DNA of 34,443 nucleotides from Bacillota bacterium (GTDB taxonomy: Bacteria; Bacillota; Sulfobacillia; Sulfobacillales; Sulfobacillaceae): assembly GCA_023475835.1 (NCBI GenBank), contig JAMCVM010000233.1:1-34443 (forward strand), in the 5' to 3' direction. Both the position numbers and the translations under genes were made by a program. The notes beneath the pieces are model-generated. The model saw only the letters and a program-made list of their open reading frames with translations. It searched no databases and was not told the origin of the DNA. Shown here in pieces: positions 15,893 through 25,809 of this stretch. Numbering within the stretch: position 1 is the first letter of the stretch; the number at the start of each line of letters is the position of its first letter.

Positions 15893-16338
15893 TGAAAGCC
15901 ACGGTTGGATTATCAGGCCTCGCAGTCTTAGGGGGCGTGTGGATAGGGATTTCGCCGTTTTGGGTGGGTTATGCCCCCAAACATGGTCCGGTGTTTACGG
16001 GCCCAGTCGAGCTTTCGGTCCTTATGGGCATCGTAATGGTTATCGTTGGTCTGGTTGGCCTAGTCGGTTACTGGGCCGGGGGTTTGACGGAGATCGAACG
16101 TCAACTCAGGACTCCGGTGCATGCGGATGCCAGCAAAGAAAGTCTAGAGGGCAGGTTCGAGGCGGTGAATGGCGAATCGGCATCACAAAAGCTGGCCGAG
16201 TCGGTCAACCTTACCACCAACGCTGAATCCAAGGGCCCTGCAGACGACCATCAGACGATGGACTCCGATGCCAACTTGCAAGCGTTAGTGGACCGGGTGC
16301 TCAAGGATCATTCGCTAGCGTTTGACAGGCAATCGTAA
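15892..16338 (+). CDS. Small two-span membrane protein with SPFW motif (B)
   Basis: This 148-residue protein has two hydrophobic helices at about residues 4-27 and 41-64. GISPFWVGY (19-27) at the end of the first helix recalls the SPW repeat of small bacterial membrane proteins. The hydrophilic tail ends with LQALVDRVLKDH (129-140), the same motif as in the tail of the preceding protein. The start ATG 15892 overlaps the upstream stop by one base and is preceded by GAGGAGGG, so the pair is translationally coupled, probably in fixed ratio. It is the last gene of the operon before the terminator at 16347-16390. Function is unknown. Confidence 0.8.
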   Translation: MKATVGLSGLAVLGGVWIGISPFWVGYAPKHGPVFTGPVELSVLMGIVMVIVGLVGLVGYWAGGLTEIERQLRTPVHADASKESLEGRFEAVNGESASQKLAESVNLTTNAESKGPADDHQTMDSDANLQALVDRVLKDHSLAFDRQS

Positions 16339-16346
16339 TAGCATAG

Positions 16347-16390
16347 AACCAGGGCAGGAACGACGAGTTTTGCGGTCCCGCCTTGGTTTT
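16347..16390 (+). terminator. Terminator of the marR-MFS2 operon
   Basis: CCAGGGC (16349-16355) pairs with GCCTTGG (16380-16386) with one G-U wobble. Further pairing (GGA/TCC) continues inside, and TTTT (16387-16390) follows. Confidence 0.7.
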
Positions 16391-16550
16391 ATACTTCTCA
16401 TGGATCCCAAGTGATGGTTGGAGTTGAGCAGTAAAACCACCGAATTGGCTCACAGAGCCGTGGCCAACCGCTGCGAAATTTCGTCAATGGTCGTCCGCGA
16501 AGAGTATATGATCGAATGGAAAAGGCAAAACCTCCATGGGCGGGAACGAT

Positions 16551-16579
16551 TTGCTCCTCGAGCAAAAAGCTGCTATAAT
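16551..16579 (+). promoter_or_regulatory. Promoter of rplJ-rplL
   Basis: TTGCTC (16551-16556) and TATAAT (16574-16579) are spaced by 17 bp. Transcription should start near 16586, at the beginning of the L10 leader RNA. Confidence 0.75.
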
Positions 16580-16586
16580 CCATTCG

Positions 16587-16699
16587 AAGCCCAAGACGAT
16601 GGGTGCCGTGGCTGGCTTAATATCCCGTCCAGGTTATTATGTGGAAGACGGACGCAATTCCGAAATCCTCACCCTGCTTTGGGTGGAGGTTATTTTTTT
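16587..16699 (+). ncRNA. Ribosomal protein L10 leader (autoregulatory RNA)
   Basis: The segment with CCAAGACGATGGGTGCCG, GGCTTAATATCCCGTCCAGG and TTATTATGTGGAAGACGGAC matches, from memory, the L10 leader of Bacillus and relatives. It directly precedes rplJ and follows its promoter. In that family the L10-L12 complex binds the leader and lowers its own synthesis. The leader ends with the hairpin at 16667-16699. Confidence 0.88.
16667..16699 (+). terminator. Attenuator hairpin at end of L10 leader
   Basis: CCTCACCC (16667-16674) pairs with GGGTGGAGG (16681-16689) with one bulged G, followed by TTATTTTTTT (16690-16699). Its position right before the rplJ ribosome site (GGGAGGTGAT, 16704-16713) suggests premature termination when L10 binds upstream. 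Confidence 0.8.
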
Positions 16700-16717
16700 G
16701 TTTGGGAGGTGATATTC

Positions 16718-17242
16718 GTGCCCACAGCTCAAAAGGCTCAGGTAATTGCTGAGACTCGGGATGATTTTGAACGGGCGAAGGCAGCCGTATTAGCTGACTA
16801 CCGAGGTTTGACTGTGCATCAAATGGGACAATTGCGTCGTAAATTAGCCGAGCGCGGCGTGGTCTTAAAAGTAATCAAGAACACGCTGATTAAACGGGCG
16901 GCCGATGAGGCAGGAGTAGAAGGGCTGGATCCGTATTTAAGCGGGCCCACAGCTGTAGCCTTTTCGTACGATGACCCGGTGGTTGCTGCTAAGCTTATGG
17001 CGGAGGCCATTCGTGAGTTTCGTAGGATGGAGATTAAGGCGGGTGTGTTAGGCAAGTCTGCGTTTGATGCTAAGGCAGTACGCAGCCTGGCCGACTTGCC
17101 CAGTCGCGAAGTGCTGCTAGGCAAATTGGCGGGAACATTAAATGCTCCCATTCAACAATTGGCATGGGTGCTGAATGCTCCGTTATCCAACTTGGCCCGG
17201 GCGCTTGATCAGGTGCGTCTACAGAAGGAAGCCAGCATTTGA
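16718..17242 (+). CDS. rplJ: 50S ribosomal protein L10
   Basis: This 174-residue protein is the base of the L7/L12 stalk and partner of the leader RNA. It contains VLADYRGLTVHQMGQLRRKL and NTLIKRAADEAG, as in the family, and a C-terminal helix that binds L7/L12 dimers. The open frame continues back to 16418 through the promoter and leader, which cannot be coding. GTG 16718 is chosen because GGGAGG (16704-16709) lies eight bases upstream and the protein then begins at the usual place. Confidence 0.96.
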   Translation: MPTAQKAQVIAETRDDFERAKAAVLADYRGLTVHQMGQLRRKLAERGVVLKVIKNTLIKRAADEAGVEGLDPYLSGPTAVAFSYDDPVVAAKLMAEAIREFRRMEIKAGVLGKSAFDAKAVRSLADLPSREVLLGKLAGTLNAPIQQLAWVLNAPLSNLARALDQVRLQKEASI

Positions 17243-17285
17243 TGGCTGAAATGTGATTTAGGCGTGATCAAAAGGAGGTAAATTG

Positions 17286-17672
17286 ATGGCAAAGGTCGAA
17301 GAGATTATCGACGTAGTTAAAGAGATGAATGTTTTGGAACTGTCGCAATTGGTCAAGGCGCTTGAGGAAGAGTTTGGTGTGACTGCGCAGGCGGCGGTAG
17401 CCGTGGCAGCGGCCCCGCAAGCGGCAGGCGCTGGTGCGGCAGTGGCGGAAGAGGTTGAGCAGACTGAATTTGATGTCATTTTGACCGCATCAGGCGATAA
17501 GAAGGTTCAGGTGATTAAGGCGGTTCGTGAGTTGACCGGATTGTCCCTGACCGAGGCGAAGGCTGTAGTCGACGGGGCTCCTAAAGCAGTGAAGCAGAAA
17601 GTGGCCAAGGCTGACGCTGACGAAGCCAAGGCGAAGTTGGAAGAGGCAGGAGCTTCGGTCGAAATTAAATAA
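17286..17672 (+). CDS. rplL: 50S ribosomal protein L7/L12
   Basis: This 128-residue acidic stalk protein recruits translation GTPases. The N-terminal dimerisation domain, an Ala/Gly-rich hinge (about residues 38-55) and the factor-binding domain with [21 protein letters not shown] are all present. ATG 17286 (six bases after AAGGAGGT at 17272-17279) is preferred over TTG 17283. It forms a two-gene unit with rplJ, separated by 43 nt, and is followed by the large hairpin at 17689-17740. Confidence 0.97.
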   Translation: MAKVEEIIDVVKEMNVLELSQLVKALEEEFGVTAQAAVAVAAAPQAAGAGAAVAEEVEQTEFDVILTASGDKKVQVIKAVRELTGLSLTEAKAVVDGAPKAVKQKVAKADADEAKAKLEEAGASVEIK

Positions 17673-17688
17673 TGTGGGACGCCTTTCT

Positions 17689-17740
17689 CACAAGCCCATT
17701 CCCTGAGTCGAGCATAGCTTGACCCAGGGGTGGGCTTGTG
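17689..17740 (+). terminator. 52-nt hairpin between rplL and rpoB
   Basis: CACAAGCCCA (17689-17698) pairs perfectly with TGGGCTTGTG (17731-17740). Inside, CCCTG (17701-17705) pairs with CAGGG (17725-17729) and GTCGAGC (17707-17713) with GCTTGAC (17717-17723), leaving a 3-nt loop. That gives about 22 pairs in all. No T-run follows, so it may be a processing or partial-termination element rather than a full intrinsic terminator. Confidence 0.8.
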
Positions 17741-17750
17741 ATATTATAAT
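17719..17750 (+). promoter_or_regulatory. Possible rpoB promoter
   Basis: TATAAT (17745-17750) is a perfect -10. The best -35 is TTGACC (17719-17724), but the 20-bp spacing is long. The -35 would lie within the 3' half of the hairpin. If used, transcription starts near 17757 and the rpoB leader is about 110 nt. Confidence 0.45.
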
Positions 17751-17866
17751 GACTTGCTATATTTTATACGCCATTTCATTCCAGTGCCATATACGCTTTG
17801 GTGATCGTGTTTGTCGGCGGTGGCCCCAATGGGGAAAAACCTGGGATACAAGGAGCTGACGGTGAA

Positions 17867-20800
17867 TTGGCCAATTCTCTTGAAACGGAGCAAGCGGCGC
17901 GGCGAGTGAGCTTTGCTTCCATCAAGGAAGTTCTCGACATGCCCAATTTGATCGAGATCCAACAAAATTCGTACCAGTGGTTTTTAAGGGATGGACTTCG
18001 GGAGATGTTTCGCGATATCTCTCCAATACAGGATTTCACCGGCAACCTCATTTTGGACTTCGTGGACTACGCCTTAAGAACCCCAAAATATACGGTGGAA
18101 GAATGCAAGGCACGGGATGTCACTTACTCCGCTCCGCTGCACGTACGAGTGCGTTTGATCAACAAAGAGACCGGGGAAGTGAAAGAGCAGGATGTATTTA
18201 TGGGTGACTTCCCGTTGATGACGGACAAAGGCACCTTTATTATCAATGGCGCCGAGCGCGTGATTGTCAGCCAGTTGGTGCGTTCGCCGGGCGTGTATTT
18301 TGGTGAGCAACTCGATCCGGCGGGCAAGCCTTTGTTTACGGCGACGGTGATCCCCAACCGCGGGGCCTGGCTGGAGTTCGAGTCGGATTCGAACGACGTC
18401 TTATCGGTCCGAGTAGACCGGACCCGAAAGCTGCCGGCGACCACGCTGCTCAGAGCGTTGGGCTTATCTACGGACGTGCAGATTCTTGAGGCGGTGGGCG
18501 ACGACGCCCGCATCCGAACGACGTTGTCCAAAGACACGACGAAGAATCGAGAAGAGGCGCTGATTGAGATTTACAAGCGTTTAAGACCGGGCGAGCCTCC
18601 GACCGTCGAAAGTGCACAGACATTGCTGCAATCGCTGTTTTTTGAGCCTAAGCGATATGACTTGGCCGGTGTCGGTCGGTATAAGATCAACAAGAAGCTT
18701 GCGTTTCGCCGGCGGCTAGTGGGCACCACTGCGGGCCAAAATGTTGTCCATCCGGAGACGGGAGAAATCCTGTTGAGAGAGGGCGATCATATCGGCCGCG
18801 ATGTCGCCGAGTCGTTGGATCGGGCCCATGTTTCGCACCTTTTGGTGAAGATGGAAAACGGGGAAACCGTACTGGTAGTGTCTAACGGGCAGCCCGATTT
18901 TGAGAACAAAACCATTAGCCACAACGATGTGATTGCCTGTTTGAACTACATGATGAATTTGTTTGAGGGCCTCGGCACCTCGGACGATATTGACCACCTG
19001 GGCAATCGCCGACTCCGGTCGGTTGGGGAACTCCTGCAAAACCAGTTTCGAATCGGGCTATCGAGGATGGAGCGCGTGGTTCGGGAACGGATGACCATTC
19101 AGGACATGGAGTCGGTGACGCCGCAAGCGTTGATTAATATTCGACCAGTGGTTGCCGCGGTCAAAGAGTTTTTTGGATCGTCGCAACTCTCGCAGTTTAT
19201 GGACCAAACCAACCCATTGGCGGAGTTGACGCACAAGCGGCGGCTGTCGGCTTTGGGCCCAGGCGGTCTGTCGCGGGAGCGGGCGGGATTTGAAGTGCGC
19301 GACGTGCATCATTCCCACTATGGTCGAATGTGCCCAATTGAAACCCCTGAGGGGCCGAATATTGGGCTGATTGGTTCACTTTCGACGTTTGCTCGGATCA
19401 ATGAGTACGGCTTTATCGAAACGCCGTATCGCCGAGTCGACAAGGAGCATGGGATTGTTACCGCCGACATCGTCTACCTCACCGCTGACGAAGAGGACGA
19501 TACGGTAATCGCCCAAGCCAACGAGCCCTTGGAAGACAATGGGCGGTTCAAGGCGGAGCGGGTGACCGTGCGCTCGCGGCACGAAATTCTTGAGGAATCT
19601 CCGGAACGCGTCGACTACATGGATGTTTCTCCCAAGCAGGTGGTGTCTATTGCCACGGCGTTGATTCCCTTTTTGGAGCATGATGATGCCAACCGAGCGT
19701 TGATGGGAGCGAACATGCAGCGGCAAGCGGTGCCGCTCTTGGTACCTGATTCGCCAGTGGTCGGGACCGGGATGGAAGGGAAAGCCGCCAGGGACTCCGG
19801 GGTCGTCGCTATTTCGCTTAAAGATGGCGTAGTGGATCACGTGCAAGCGGATCAATTGGTGGTGAAAAACGACGACCATACGGTGTCGGTCTACAAATTG
19901 TTGAAATTTGCGCGCTCAAACCAAGGCACCTGTATCAATCAACGGCCAATTGTACGTCGCGGGGACCGAGTGGTCGAAGGTCAGATTATTGCCGACGGCC
20001 CATCTACCGATCAAGGCGAATTGGCCCTAGGGCGCAACGTCGTTGTCGCTTTTATGCCCTGGGAAGGCTACAACTACGAAGACGCGATTTTGCTAAGCGA
20101 ACGCCTGGTGAAAGAGGACGTGTTCACGTCCATTCACATCGAGGAATATGAATGTGATGCTCGAGACACTAAACTTGGCCCCGAAGAAATTACGCGCGAC
20201 ATTCCCAATGTCGGTGAAGAGGTTTTGCGGGATTTAGATGATCGTGGGATTATCCGCATTGGGGCTGAAGTGCGCCCCGGGGATATTTTAGTGGGCAAGG
20301 TCACTCCCAAAGGGGAAACCGAGTTGACCGCGGAAGAACGCCTGTTGCGAGCCATCTTTGGTGAAAAAGCTCGCGAGGTGAGAGACACCTCTCTCAGAGT
20401 GCCCCACGGCGAATCGGGGATCATTGTGGATGTGAAAGTCTTTACCCGAGAGCAGGGCGACGAACTCTCTCCCGGCGTCAATCAGTTGGTGCAAGTGTAT
20501 ATTGCTCAAAAACGGAAGATTTCCGAAGGCGACAAAATGGCGGGACGGCACGGCAATAAAGGGGTCATCTCGCGCATTTTACCCGAGGAGGATATGCCGT
20601 TTTTGCCGGATGGAACGCCGGTCGAGATCGTGCTGAACCCACTCGGCGTGCCGAGTCGGATGAATATTGGGCAGGTGCTAGAAACCCATCTGGGGTGGGC
20701 GGCTAGAACTTTGGGGGTCAAGGTAGCCACACCGGTGTTTGACGGCGCGCGCGAGAGCGACCTCATTAGTCTCTTTCAAAAGGCCAATCTTCCGGTATCA

Positions 20801-21514
20801 GGCAAGACGGTTCTCTATGATGGAAGAACCGGCGAGCGTTTTGATAACGAGATCACGGTGGGCGTGGTATATATGTTGAAATTGGCCCACTTAGTCGACG
20901 ATAAGATTCATGCCCGGTCGACTGGACCGTACTCTCTGGTTACGCAACAACCGTTGGGTGGTAAGGCACAATTTGGCGGCCAGCGCTTTGGAGAAATGGA
21001 AGTATGGGCGCTAGAAGCCTATGGCGCGGCTTATACCTTACAGGAATTGCTGACCGTCAAGTCGGACGACGTGGTGGGTCGAGTCAAAACCTACGAGGCA
21101 ATCGTGAAGGGTGAGAACGTACCGGAACCCGGTGTGCCGGAATCGTTCAAAGTGTTAATTAAGGAACTGCAAAGTCTAGGTCTCGATGTGAAGATCCTGA
21201 ATGAACTGGACGAGGAGATTGAAATTCGAGAGTTGGATGACGAACCAATGATGGAGCCGCGCGGGTTTGAACTTCTGCCCGAAGTGCCTGAAGAGGGCGA
21301 GGGCGTGGAGTTGCACCGAATGATGGAAGACACGCCGGGGATCAATCCTCGCCGCGACATTTTGGAACCGGGTTCCGGCATGGGCTTTGATGAAGAGGCC
21401 GAACACGCGATGGCGGTTCTCAGGCGTGGGGGGCAAGCTCCGATAGCCCCAGATGAGCCCGATGAGCCCGATGACGTAGAGGACGACGACAGCGACGACG
21501 ACAAAGACTTTTAA
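17867..21514 (+). CDS. rpoB: DNA-directed RNA polymerase subunit beta
   Basis: This is the catalytic beta subunit, about 1,215 residues from TTG 17867. Conserved blocks include [16 protein letters not shown] near the start, the rifampicin pocket ([19 protein letters not shown] and [11 protein letters not shown], near 19180-19270, wild-type at the usual resistance positions), [15 protein letters not shown], and [15 protein letters not shown]. The frame is open back to TTG 17798, but AAGGAG (17850-17855) lies 11 bases before TTG 17867, making the latter more likely; a start at 17798 would give 1,238 residues. The C-terminus carries an extra strongly acidic tail of Asp, Glu and Pro after the usual end. 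It is followed by rpoC after 20 nt. Confidence 0.95.
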   Translation: MANSLETEQAARRVSFASIKEVLDMPNLIEIQQNSYQWFLRDGLREMFRDISPIQDFTGNLILDFVDYALRTPKYTVEECKARDVTYSAPLHVRVRLINKETGEVKEQDVFMGDFPLMTDKGTFIINGAERVIVSQLVRSPGVYFGEQLDPAGKPLFTATVIPNRGAWLEFESDSNDVLSVRVDRTRKLPATTLLRALGLSTDVQILEAVGDDARIRTTLSKDTTKNREEALIEIYKRLRPGEPPTVESAQTLLQSLFFEPKRYDLAGVGRYKINKKLAFRRRLVGTTAGQNVVHPETGEILLREGDHIGRDVAESLDRAHVSHLLVKMENGETVLVVSNGQPDFENKTISHNDVIACLNYMMNLFEGLGTSDDIDHLGNRRLRSVGELLQNQFRIGLSRMERVVRERMTIQDMESVTPQALINIRPVVAAVKEFFGSSQLSQFMDQTNPLAELTHKRRLSALGPGGLSRERAGFEVRDVHHSHYGRMCPIETPEGPNIGLIGSLSTFARINEYGFIETPYRRVDKEHGIVTADIVYLTADEEDDTVIAQANEPLEDNGRFKAERVTVRSRHEILEESPERVDYMDVSPKQVVSIATALIPFLEHDDANRALMGANMQRQAVPLLVPDSPVVGTGMEGKAARDSGVVAISLKDGVVDHVQADQLVVKNDDHTVSVYKLLKFARSNQGTCINQRPIVRRGDRVVEGQIIADGPSTDQGELALGRNVVVAFMPWEGYNYEDAILLSERLVKEDVFTSIHIEEYECDARDTKLGPEEITRDIPNVGEEVLRDLDDRGIIRIGAEVRPGDILVGKVTPKGETELTAEERLLRAIFGEKAREVRDTSLRVPHGESGIIVDVKVFTREQGDELSPGVNQLVQVYIAQKRKISEGDKMAGRHGNKGVISRILPEEDMPFLPDGTPVEIVLNPLGVPSRMNIGQVLETHLGWAARTLGVKVATPVFDGARESDLISLFQKANLPVSGKTVLYDGRTGERFDNEITVGVVYMLKLAHLVDDKIHARSTGPYSLVTQQPLGGKAQFGGQRFGEMEVWALEAYGAAYTLQELLTVKSDDVVGRVKTYEAIVKGENVPEPGVPESFKVLIKELQSLGLDVKILNELDEEIEIRELDDEPMMEPRGFELLPEVPEEGEGVELHRMMEDTPGINPRRDILEPGSGMGFDEEAEHAMAVLRRGGQAPIAPDEPDEPDDVEDDDSDDDKDF

Positions 21515-21534
21515 TTCGGGAGGGGTCGACCACG

Positions 21535-24500
21535 ATGTTAGATGTGAACAACTTCGATTCCATGCGCATAGCCCTAGCCTCCCCGGAACAGATCCGAGAA
21601 TGGTCGAAGGGCGAGGTGAAAAAGCCAGAGACCATAAACTATCGCACCTTAAAACCCGAACGCGAAGGTTTGTTTTGCGAAAAGATCTTTGGACCGACCA
21701 AGGACTGGGAATGTCACTGTGGCAAGTATAAGCGTGTGCGCTATAAAGGGGTCGTCTGTGATCGTTGCGGGGTGGAGGTTACGCGCTCCAAGGTGCGCCG
21801 GGAGCGCATGGGCCACATCGAACTTGCGGCTCCAGTATCCCACATTTGGTACTTTAAAGGCATTCCATCCCGAATGGGTCTGATTCTAGACATGTCGCCG
21901 AGGGCCTTGGAAAAGGTCTTGTATTTCGCGTCGTACGTCGTGATTGAACCCGGGACCACGCCTTTGATGAAAAATCAGCTTTTGGTAGAGACCGAATATC
22001 GCGAGTATCGGGAAAAATATGGGAGTCACTTTCGGGCCATGATGGGGGCCGAAGCCATAAAAGAACTCTTGCTGGAGTTGGACTTAGACACCATGGCGAC
22101 GGAACTGCGCGACGAACTCAACAACTCGAGCGGCCAACGCCGCATCCGCGCGATTCGCCGCTTGGAAGTGGTGGAGGCCTTTCGCGCCTCGGGCAACCGA
22201 CCAGAGTGGATGATTTTGGATGTTGTGCCGGTGATACCTCCCGACTTACGGCCTATGGTGCAGTTGGACGGCGGACGTTTTGCGACCTCCGACTTGAACG
22301 ACTTATATCGCCGGGTGATTAACCGCAACAATCGTCTCAAGCGTCTTTTAGACTTGGGTGCACCGGACATCATCGTGCGCAATGAGAAGCGCATGCTGCA
22401 AGAGGCGGTGGATGCGCTCATTGACAATGGGAGGCGTGGCCGACCGGTTACGGGTCCCGGTAACCGGCCGCTGAAGTCGCTTTCGGATATGTTGAAGGGC
22501 AAGCAGGGACGTTTTCGGCAAAACCTTTTGGGGAAGCGGGTGGATTATTCGGGGCGATCGGTGATCGTGGTCGGTCCGAAGCTTAAAATGCACCAGTGTG
22601 GATTGCCGAAAGAGATGGCCCTGGAATTATTCAAGCCTTTTGTGATGAAGCGATTGGTCAACGAAGGCTACGCCCACAATATTAAATCGGCCAAACGCAT
22701 GGTCGAGCGAGTCCGTCCCGAAGTCTGGGATGTGTTGGAAGATGTGATTAGCGAACATCCGGTGCTGTTGAACCGCGCTCCAACACTTCATCGCCTGGGG
22801 ATTCAGGCCTTCGAACCGGTTTTGGTGGAGGGCCGAGCCATTCAAATTCACCCCTTAGTGTGCACAGCATATAATGCAGACTTTGACGGGGACCAGATGG
22901 CGGTGCATGTTCCGCTTTCTGCCGAAGCCCAATCTGAAGCTCGGGTCTTGATGTTGGCATCGCAGAATATTTTGAACCCTAAAGATGGCCGTCCAGTCGT
23001 AACGCCGACCCAAGACATGGTTCTAGGGTCGTATTACCTGACCATGGATAAGGAGGGATCGAAGGGCGAGGGTTCGCTTTTTGCCGATCTGGCGGAAGGC
23101 TTGATGGCGTATCAGAGCGGAGAAGTCGAGTTGCATGCCTATGTGGAGATGCGCTTTGACGGCAAGCGCCGGAAGTCGACCTTGGGCCGGTTTATCTTCA
23201 ATGATGCGCTGCCGATAGAACTGCGCTTTATCGATAAAGTCGTGGATCGTCGGATTTTAGCTGAGATCGTGGCGGATGCCTTTAGGCAATTTGGCGCGTC
23301 CAAAACCGCTGAGGCGCTGGATAGAATTAAAGAGTTGGGATTTACTTATGCGACTCGCGCCGGCGTCACCATTGCCGTCGCCGATATCCAGATTCCATCG
23401 CGCAAGCGTGAAATTTTGGCCTCGGCGGAAGCAGAGGTTACCTTGGTCGCTCGCCAATTCCGGCGAGGACTGATCACGGCGGACGAGCGCTATGAACGAG
23501 TCATTGACATTTGGACCCGGGCTCGGGAAGAGGTCACCCAGGCCCTGATGGACAGTATCGACAAGCAAAACCCGGTGTATATGATGGCTACTTCGGGAGC
23601 GCGTGGAAATGTGCAGCAGCTGTCGCAGCTGGCCGGAATGCGCGGGCTGATGGTAGACCCTTCGGGGCGGATTATCGAACTCCCGGTTCGGGCCAATTTC
23701 CGTGAGGGGCTTACCGTGCTTGAGTACTTTACGTCCACCCACGGCGCGCGCAAGGGGTTGGCGGATACGGCTCTTCGCACCGCGGACTCTGGCTACTTGA
23801 CCCGGCGGTTGGTCGATGTCGCTCAAGATGTCATTGTCCGCGAGATGGACTGCGGTACGAGCGAAGGGACCGAAGTGTCCGAAATCAAAGATGGCGGGAC
23901 CGTCATCGAGAATCTCTATGATCGCCTGGTGGGCCGGCTTTTGGCGCAACCGGTCGTCCATCCGGTGAGTGGAGAAGTTATCGCCGAGGCGAACCAAATG
24001 CTGCTCGAAGAAGATGCGCAAGACATCATTGACGCGGGGGTACAGGTGGTGACCGTGCGCTCGGTGCTAACCTGCAAAGCTCGTTATGGCGTGTGCGTAG
24101 CTTGTTACGGGCGCAACTTGGCCACCGGTGGGGTTGTCGAGGTTGGCGAAGCGGTTGGCATCATTGCCGCGCAGAGCATTGGAGAGCCCGGTACCCAGTT
24201 GACGATGCGGACGTTTCACACCGGTGGTGTGGCCGGAGACGACATTACCCAGGGTCTACCGCGCGTCGAAGAATTGTTTGAAGCGCGCAAGCCCAAGGGG
24301 CAGGCGATCATTTCGGAGATCGCGGGCACGGTTCGGATGGGCGAAAATAAAGGCCGACGGGAAATCACCGTCATGTCTGGGGCAGAACAGTCGGAAGCCG
24401 TCAGTTATGTGGTCCCGTTTGGCTCCCGGATTAAGGTGCATGAAGGCGACACGGTCGTCGAAGGTCAAGAACTGACCGAGGGTTCTGTCAATCCTCACGA

Positions 24501-25023
24501 TTTGTTGAAAGTCAAAGGACCGCGGGGAATTCAGGAATATCTGCTGCACGAAGTGCAGCGGGTGTATCGAGCCCAAGGCGTAGATATCAACGATAAGCAT
24601 GTCGAAGTCATGGTGCGCCAAATGATGCGCAAGTTCAAAGTCGACGAAGCTGGCGATACCAATTTGCTGCCAGGAGCGCTGGTGGATCGCTTTGACTTCG
24701 AGGACGCGAATGCCGAAGTTCTGGCAATTGGTCGTATGCCAGCGGTGGCTAAACCGGTGGTTTTGGGTATTACCAAAGCCTCCTTGGCCACCGATTCCTT
24801 CTTGTCGGCAGCATCCTTCCAGGAGACCACGCGCGTGTTGACCGAAGCTTCGATTAAAGGCAAGCGGGATCCGCTGTTGGGTCTCAAGGAAAACGTGATC
24901 ATCGGGAAATTGGTCCCTGCTGGAACGGGAATGTCGCGTTACCGCAACGTAGAAGTCATTACCCCGGAAGGCTATAGCGAGATCGATGTCGACCACGTTC
25001 TGGTGGACCCGGTGATGGGGTAG
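21535..25023 (+). CDS. rpoC: DNA-directed RNA polymerase subunit beta'
   Basis: This 1,162-residue subunit carries the active-site motif [16 protein letters not shown] at about residues 446-461, whose three Asp bind the catalytic magnesium. The N-terminal zinc site has C60, C62, C75 and C78; the second zinc site has C773, C847, C854 and C857. The bridge-helix/trigger-loop region reads [19 protein letters not shown] and [15 protein letters not shown]. The start is ATG 21535, preceded by GGGAGGGG. The length is that of the compact Gram-positive form without the large insertion of proteobacteria. Confidence 0.97.
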   Translation: MLDVNNFDSMRIALASPEQIREWSKGEVKKPETINYRTLKPEREGLFCEKIFGPTKDWECHCGKYKRVRYKGVVCDRCGVEVTRSKVRRERMGHIELAAPVSHIWYFKGIPSRMGLILDMSPRALEKVLYFASYVVIEPGTTPLMKNQLLVETEYREYREKYGSHFRAMMGAEAIKELLLELDLDTMATELRDELNNSSGQRRIRAIRRLEVVEAFRASGNRPEWMILDVVPVIPPDLRPMVQLDGGRFATSDLNDLYRRVINRNNRLKRLLDLGAPDIIVRNEKRMLQEAVDALIDNGRRGRPVTGPGNRPLKSLSDMLKGKQGRFRQNLLGKRVDYSGRSVIVVGPKLKMHQCGLPKEMALELFKPFVMKRLVNEGYAHNIKSAKRMVERVRPEVWDVLEDVISEHPVLLNRAPTLHRLGIQAFEPVLVEGRAIQIHPLVCTAYNADFDGDQMAVHVPLSAEAQSEARVLMLASQNILNPKDGRPVVTPTQDMVLGSYYLTMDKEGSKGEGSLFADLAEGLMAYQSGEVELHAYVEMRFDGKRRKSTLGRFIFNDALPIELRFIDKVVDRRILAEIVADAFRQFGASKTAEALDRIKELGFTYATRAGVTIAVADIQIPSRKREILASAEAEVTLVARQFRRGLITADERYERVIDIWTRAREEVTQALMDSIDKQNPVYMMATSGARGNVQQLSQLAGMRGLMVDPSGRIIELPVRANFREGLTVLEYFTSTHGARKGLADTALRTADSGYLTRRLVDVAQDVIVREMDCGTSEGTEVSEIKDGGTVIENLYDRLVGRLLAQPVVHPVSGEVIAEANQMLLEEDAQDIIDAGVQVVTVRSVLTCKARYGVCVACYGRNLATGGVVEVGEAVGIIAAQSIGEPGTQLTMRTFHTGGVAGDDITQGLPRVEELFEARKPKGQAIISEIAGTVRMGENKGRREITVMSGAEQSEAVSYVVPFGSRIKVHEGDTVVEGQELTEGSVNPHDLLKVKGPRGIQEYLLHEVQRVYRAQGVDINDKHVEVMVRQMMRKFKVDEAGDTNLLPGALVDRFDFEDANAEVLAIGRMPAVAKPVVLGITKASLATDSFLSAASFQETTRVLTEASIKGKRDPLLGLKENVIIGKLVPAGTGMSRYRNVEVITPEGYSEIDVDHVLVDPVMG

Positions 25024-25044
25024 ACATGGGCAAATTAACCGTCG

Positions 25045-25074
25045 TTGACAGCGGTAGATCCCGGGTGATAGAAT
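25045..25074 (+). promoter_or_regulatory. Extended -10 promoter for the L7Ae-rpsL-rpsG-fusA-tuf unit
   Basis: TTGACA (25045-25050) and TAGAAT (25069-25074) are 18 bp apart, with TG at 25066-25067 one base before the -10. It lies 22 nt after the rpoC stop codon. Transcription should start near 25081. Confidence 0.75.
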
Positions 25075-25115
25075 ATTCAAGTGTGCCTAAGCCAGGAAGC
25101 CGAGGAGATAGGACT

Positions 25116-25385
25116 GTGCCGGCGGAAGCGCTAAGAAACCTGAAACGGCGCGTAGTGGGCGCTAAGGAGACCTTGAAGCAGGTGACAGCCGGCCGCGCGA
25201 TGGAAGTGTACGTAGCTCGGAACACCGATTCCAAGGTGGTGGCGGCGATCATCGCCGAGTGTGAACAGCGCCACCTACCGCTCTACTACGTGGAGACAAT
25301 GCAAGCCCTGGGCGAAATGTGCGGGATAGAGGTCAGCGCGGCTGCTGCCGCGCTGACTCAGAGTGAACCGGATTCTGGGCACTAA
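25116..25385 (+). CDS. L7Ae/L30e-family RNA-binding protein (YbxF-like)
   Basis: This 89-residue protein of the L7Ae/L30e/Gadd45 family binds kink-turn RNA; the Firmicute representatives YbxF/YlxQ sit at this place, between rpoC and rpsL. It reads [57 protein letters not shown], matching the family through its end. The frame is open back to ATG 25026, but that segment contains the promoter at 25045-25074. GTG 25116, eight bases after GAGGAG (25102-25107), is therefore chosen and gives the usual size. Confidence 0.9.
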   Translation: MPAEALRNLKRRVVGAKETLKQVTAGRAMEVYVARNTDSKVVAAIIAECEQRHLPLYYVETMQALGEMCGIEVSAAAAALTQSEPDSGH

Positions 25386-25410
25386 CCGATCAGGTAGAAG
25401 GAGGCTCGAA

Positions 25411-25797
25411 ATGCCGACAATCAATCAGCTAGTCCGTCATGGACGGAGTAAGTCCAAGAAGAAGTCATCGGCGCCGGCGTTGCAAAAGAGTCCCCAAAAG
25501 CGCGGCGTCTGCGTGAGTGTAAAAACCATAACCCCTAAGAAGCCTAATTCGGCTTTGCGTAAGGTGGCACGGGTCCGATTGACCAATGGGCAAGAGGTGA
25601 CGGCCTATATTCCTGGGATTGGTCACAACTTGCAAGAGCACTCCGTGGTCTTGGTGCGCGGAGGCCGGGTGCGAGATTTGCCCGGGGTGCGCTACCATAT
25701 TATTCGGGGTGCGCTCGACACGGCTGGAGTGCAAAAACGTGCTCAGGGCCGTTCAAAGTACGGGGCCAAAAAGGCTCAGTCATCAGCTAAAAAGTAA
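25411..25797 (+). CDS. rpsL: 30S ribosomal protein S12
   Basis: This 128-residue protein of the decoding centre is complete, with [17 protein letters not shown] and [24 protein letters not shown]. Lys43 is the normal streptomycin-sensitive residue, but position 88 is Arg (codon CGA, 25672-25674) where most bacteria have Lys; Lys-to-Arg at this site is a known streptomycin-resistance change. Asp89, the methylthiolation target, is kept. ATG 25411 with AGAAGGAGG upstream is chosen over the longer frame starting at 25363 within the previous gene. Confidence 0.97.
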   Translation: MPTINQLVRHGRSKSKKKSSAPALQKSPQKRGVCVSVKTITPKKPNSALRKVARVRLTNGQEVTAYIPGIGHNLQEHSVVLVRGGRVRDLPGVRYHIIRGALDTAGVQKRAQGRSKYGAKKAQSSAKK

Positions 25798-25809
25798 GAG
25801 GGGGGCATT

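Noticed and set aside
16418-16717. 100-residue N-terminal extension of L10
   Set aside because: It covers the rplJ promoter, the L10 leader and its terminator; the real start is GTG 16718.
23257-24021. 254-residue minus-strand frame inside rpoC
   Set aside because: It is a shadow of a GC-biased, highly conserved gene on the other strand.
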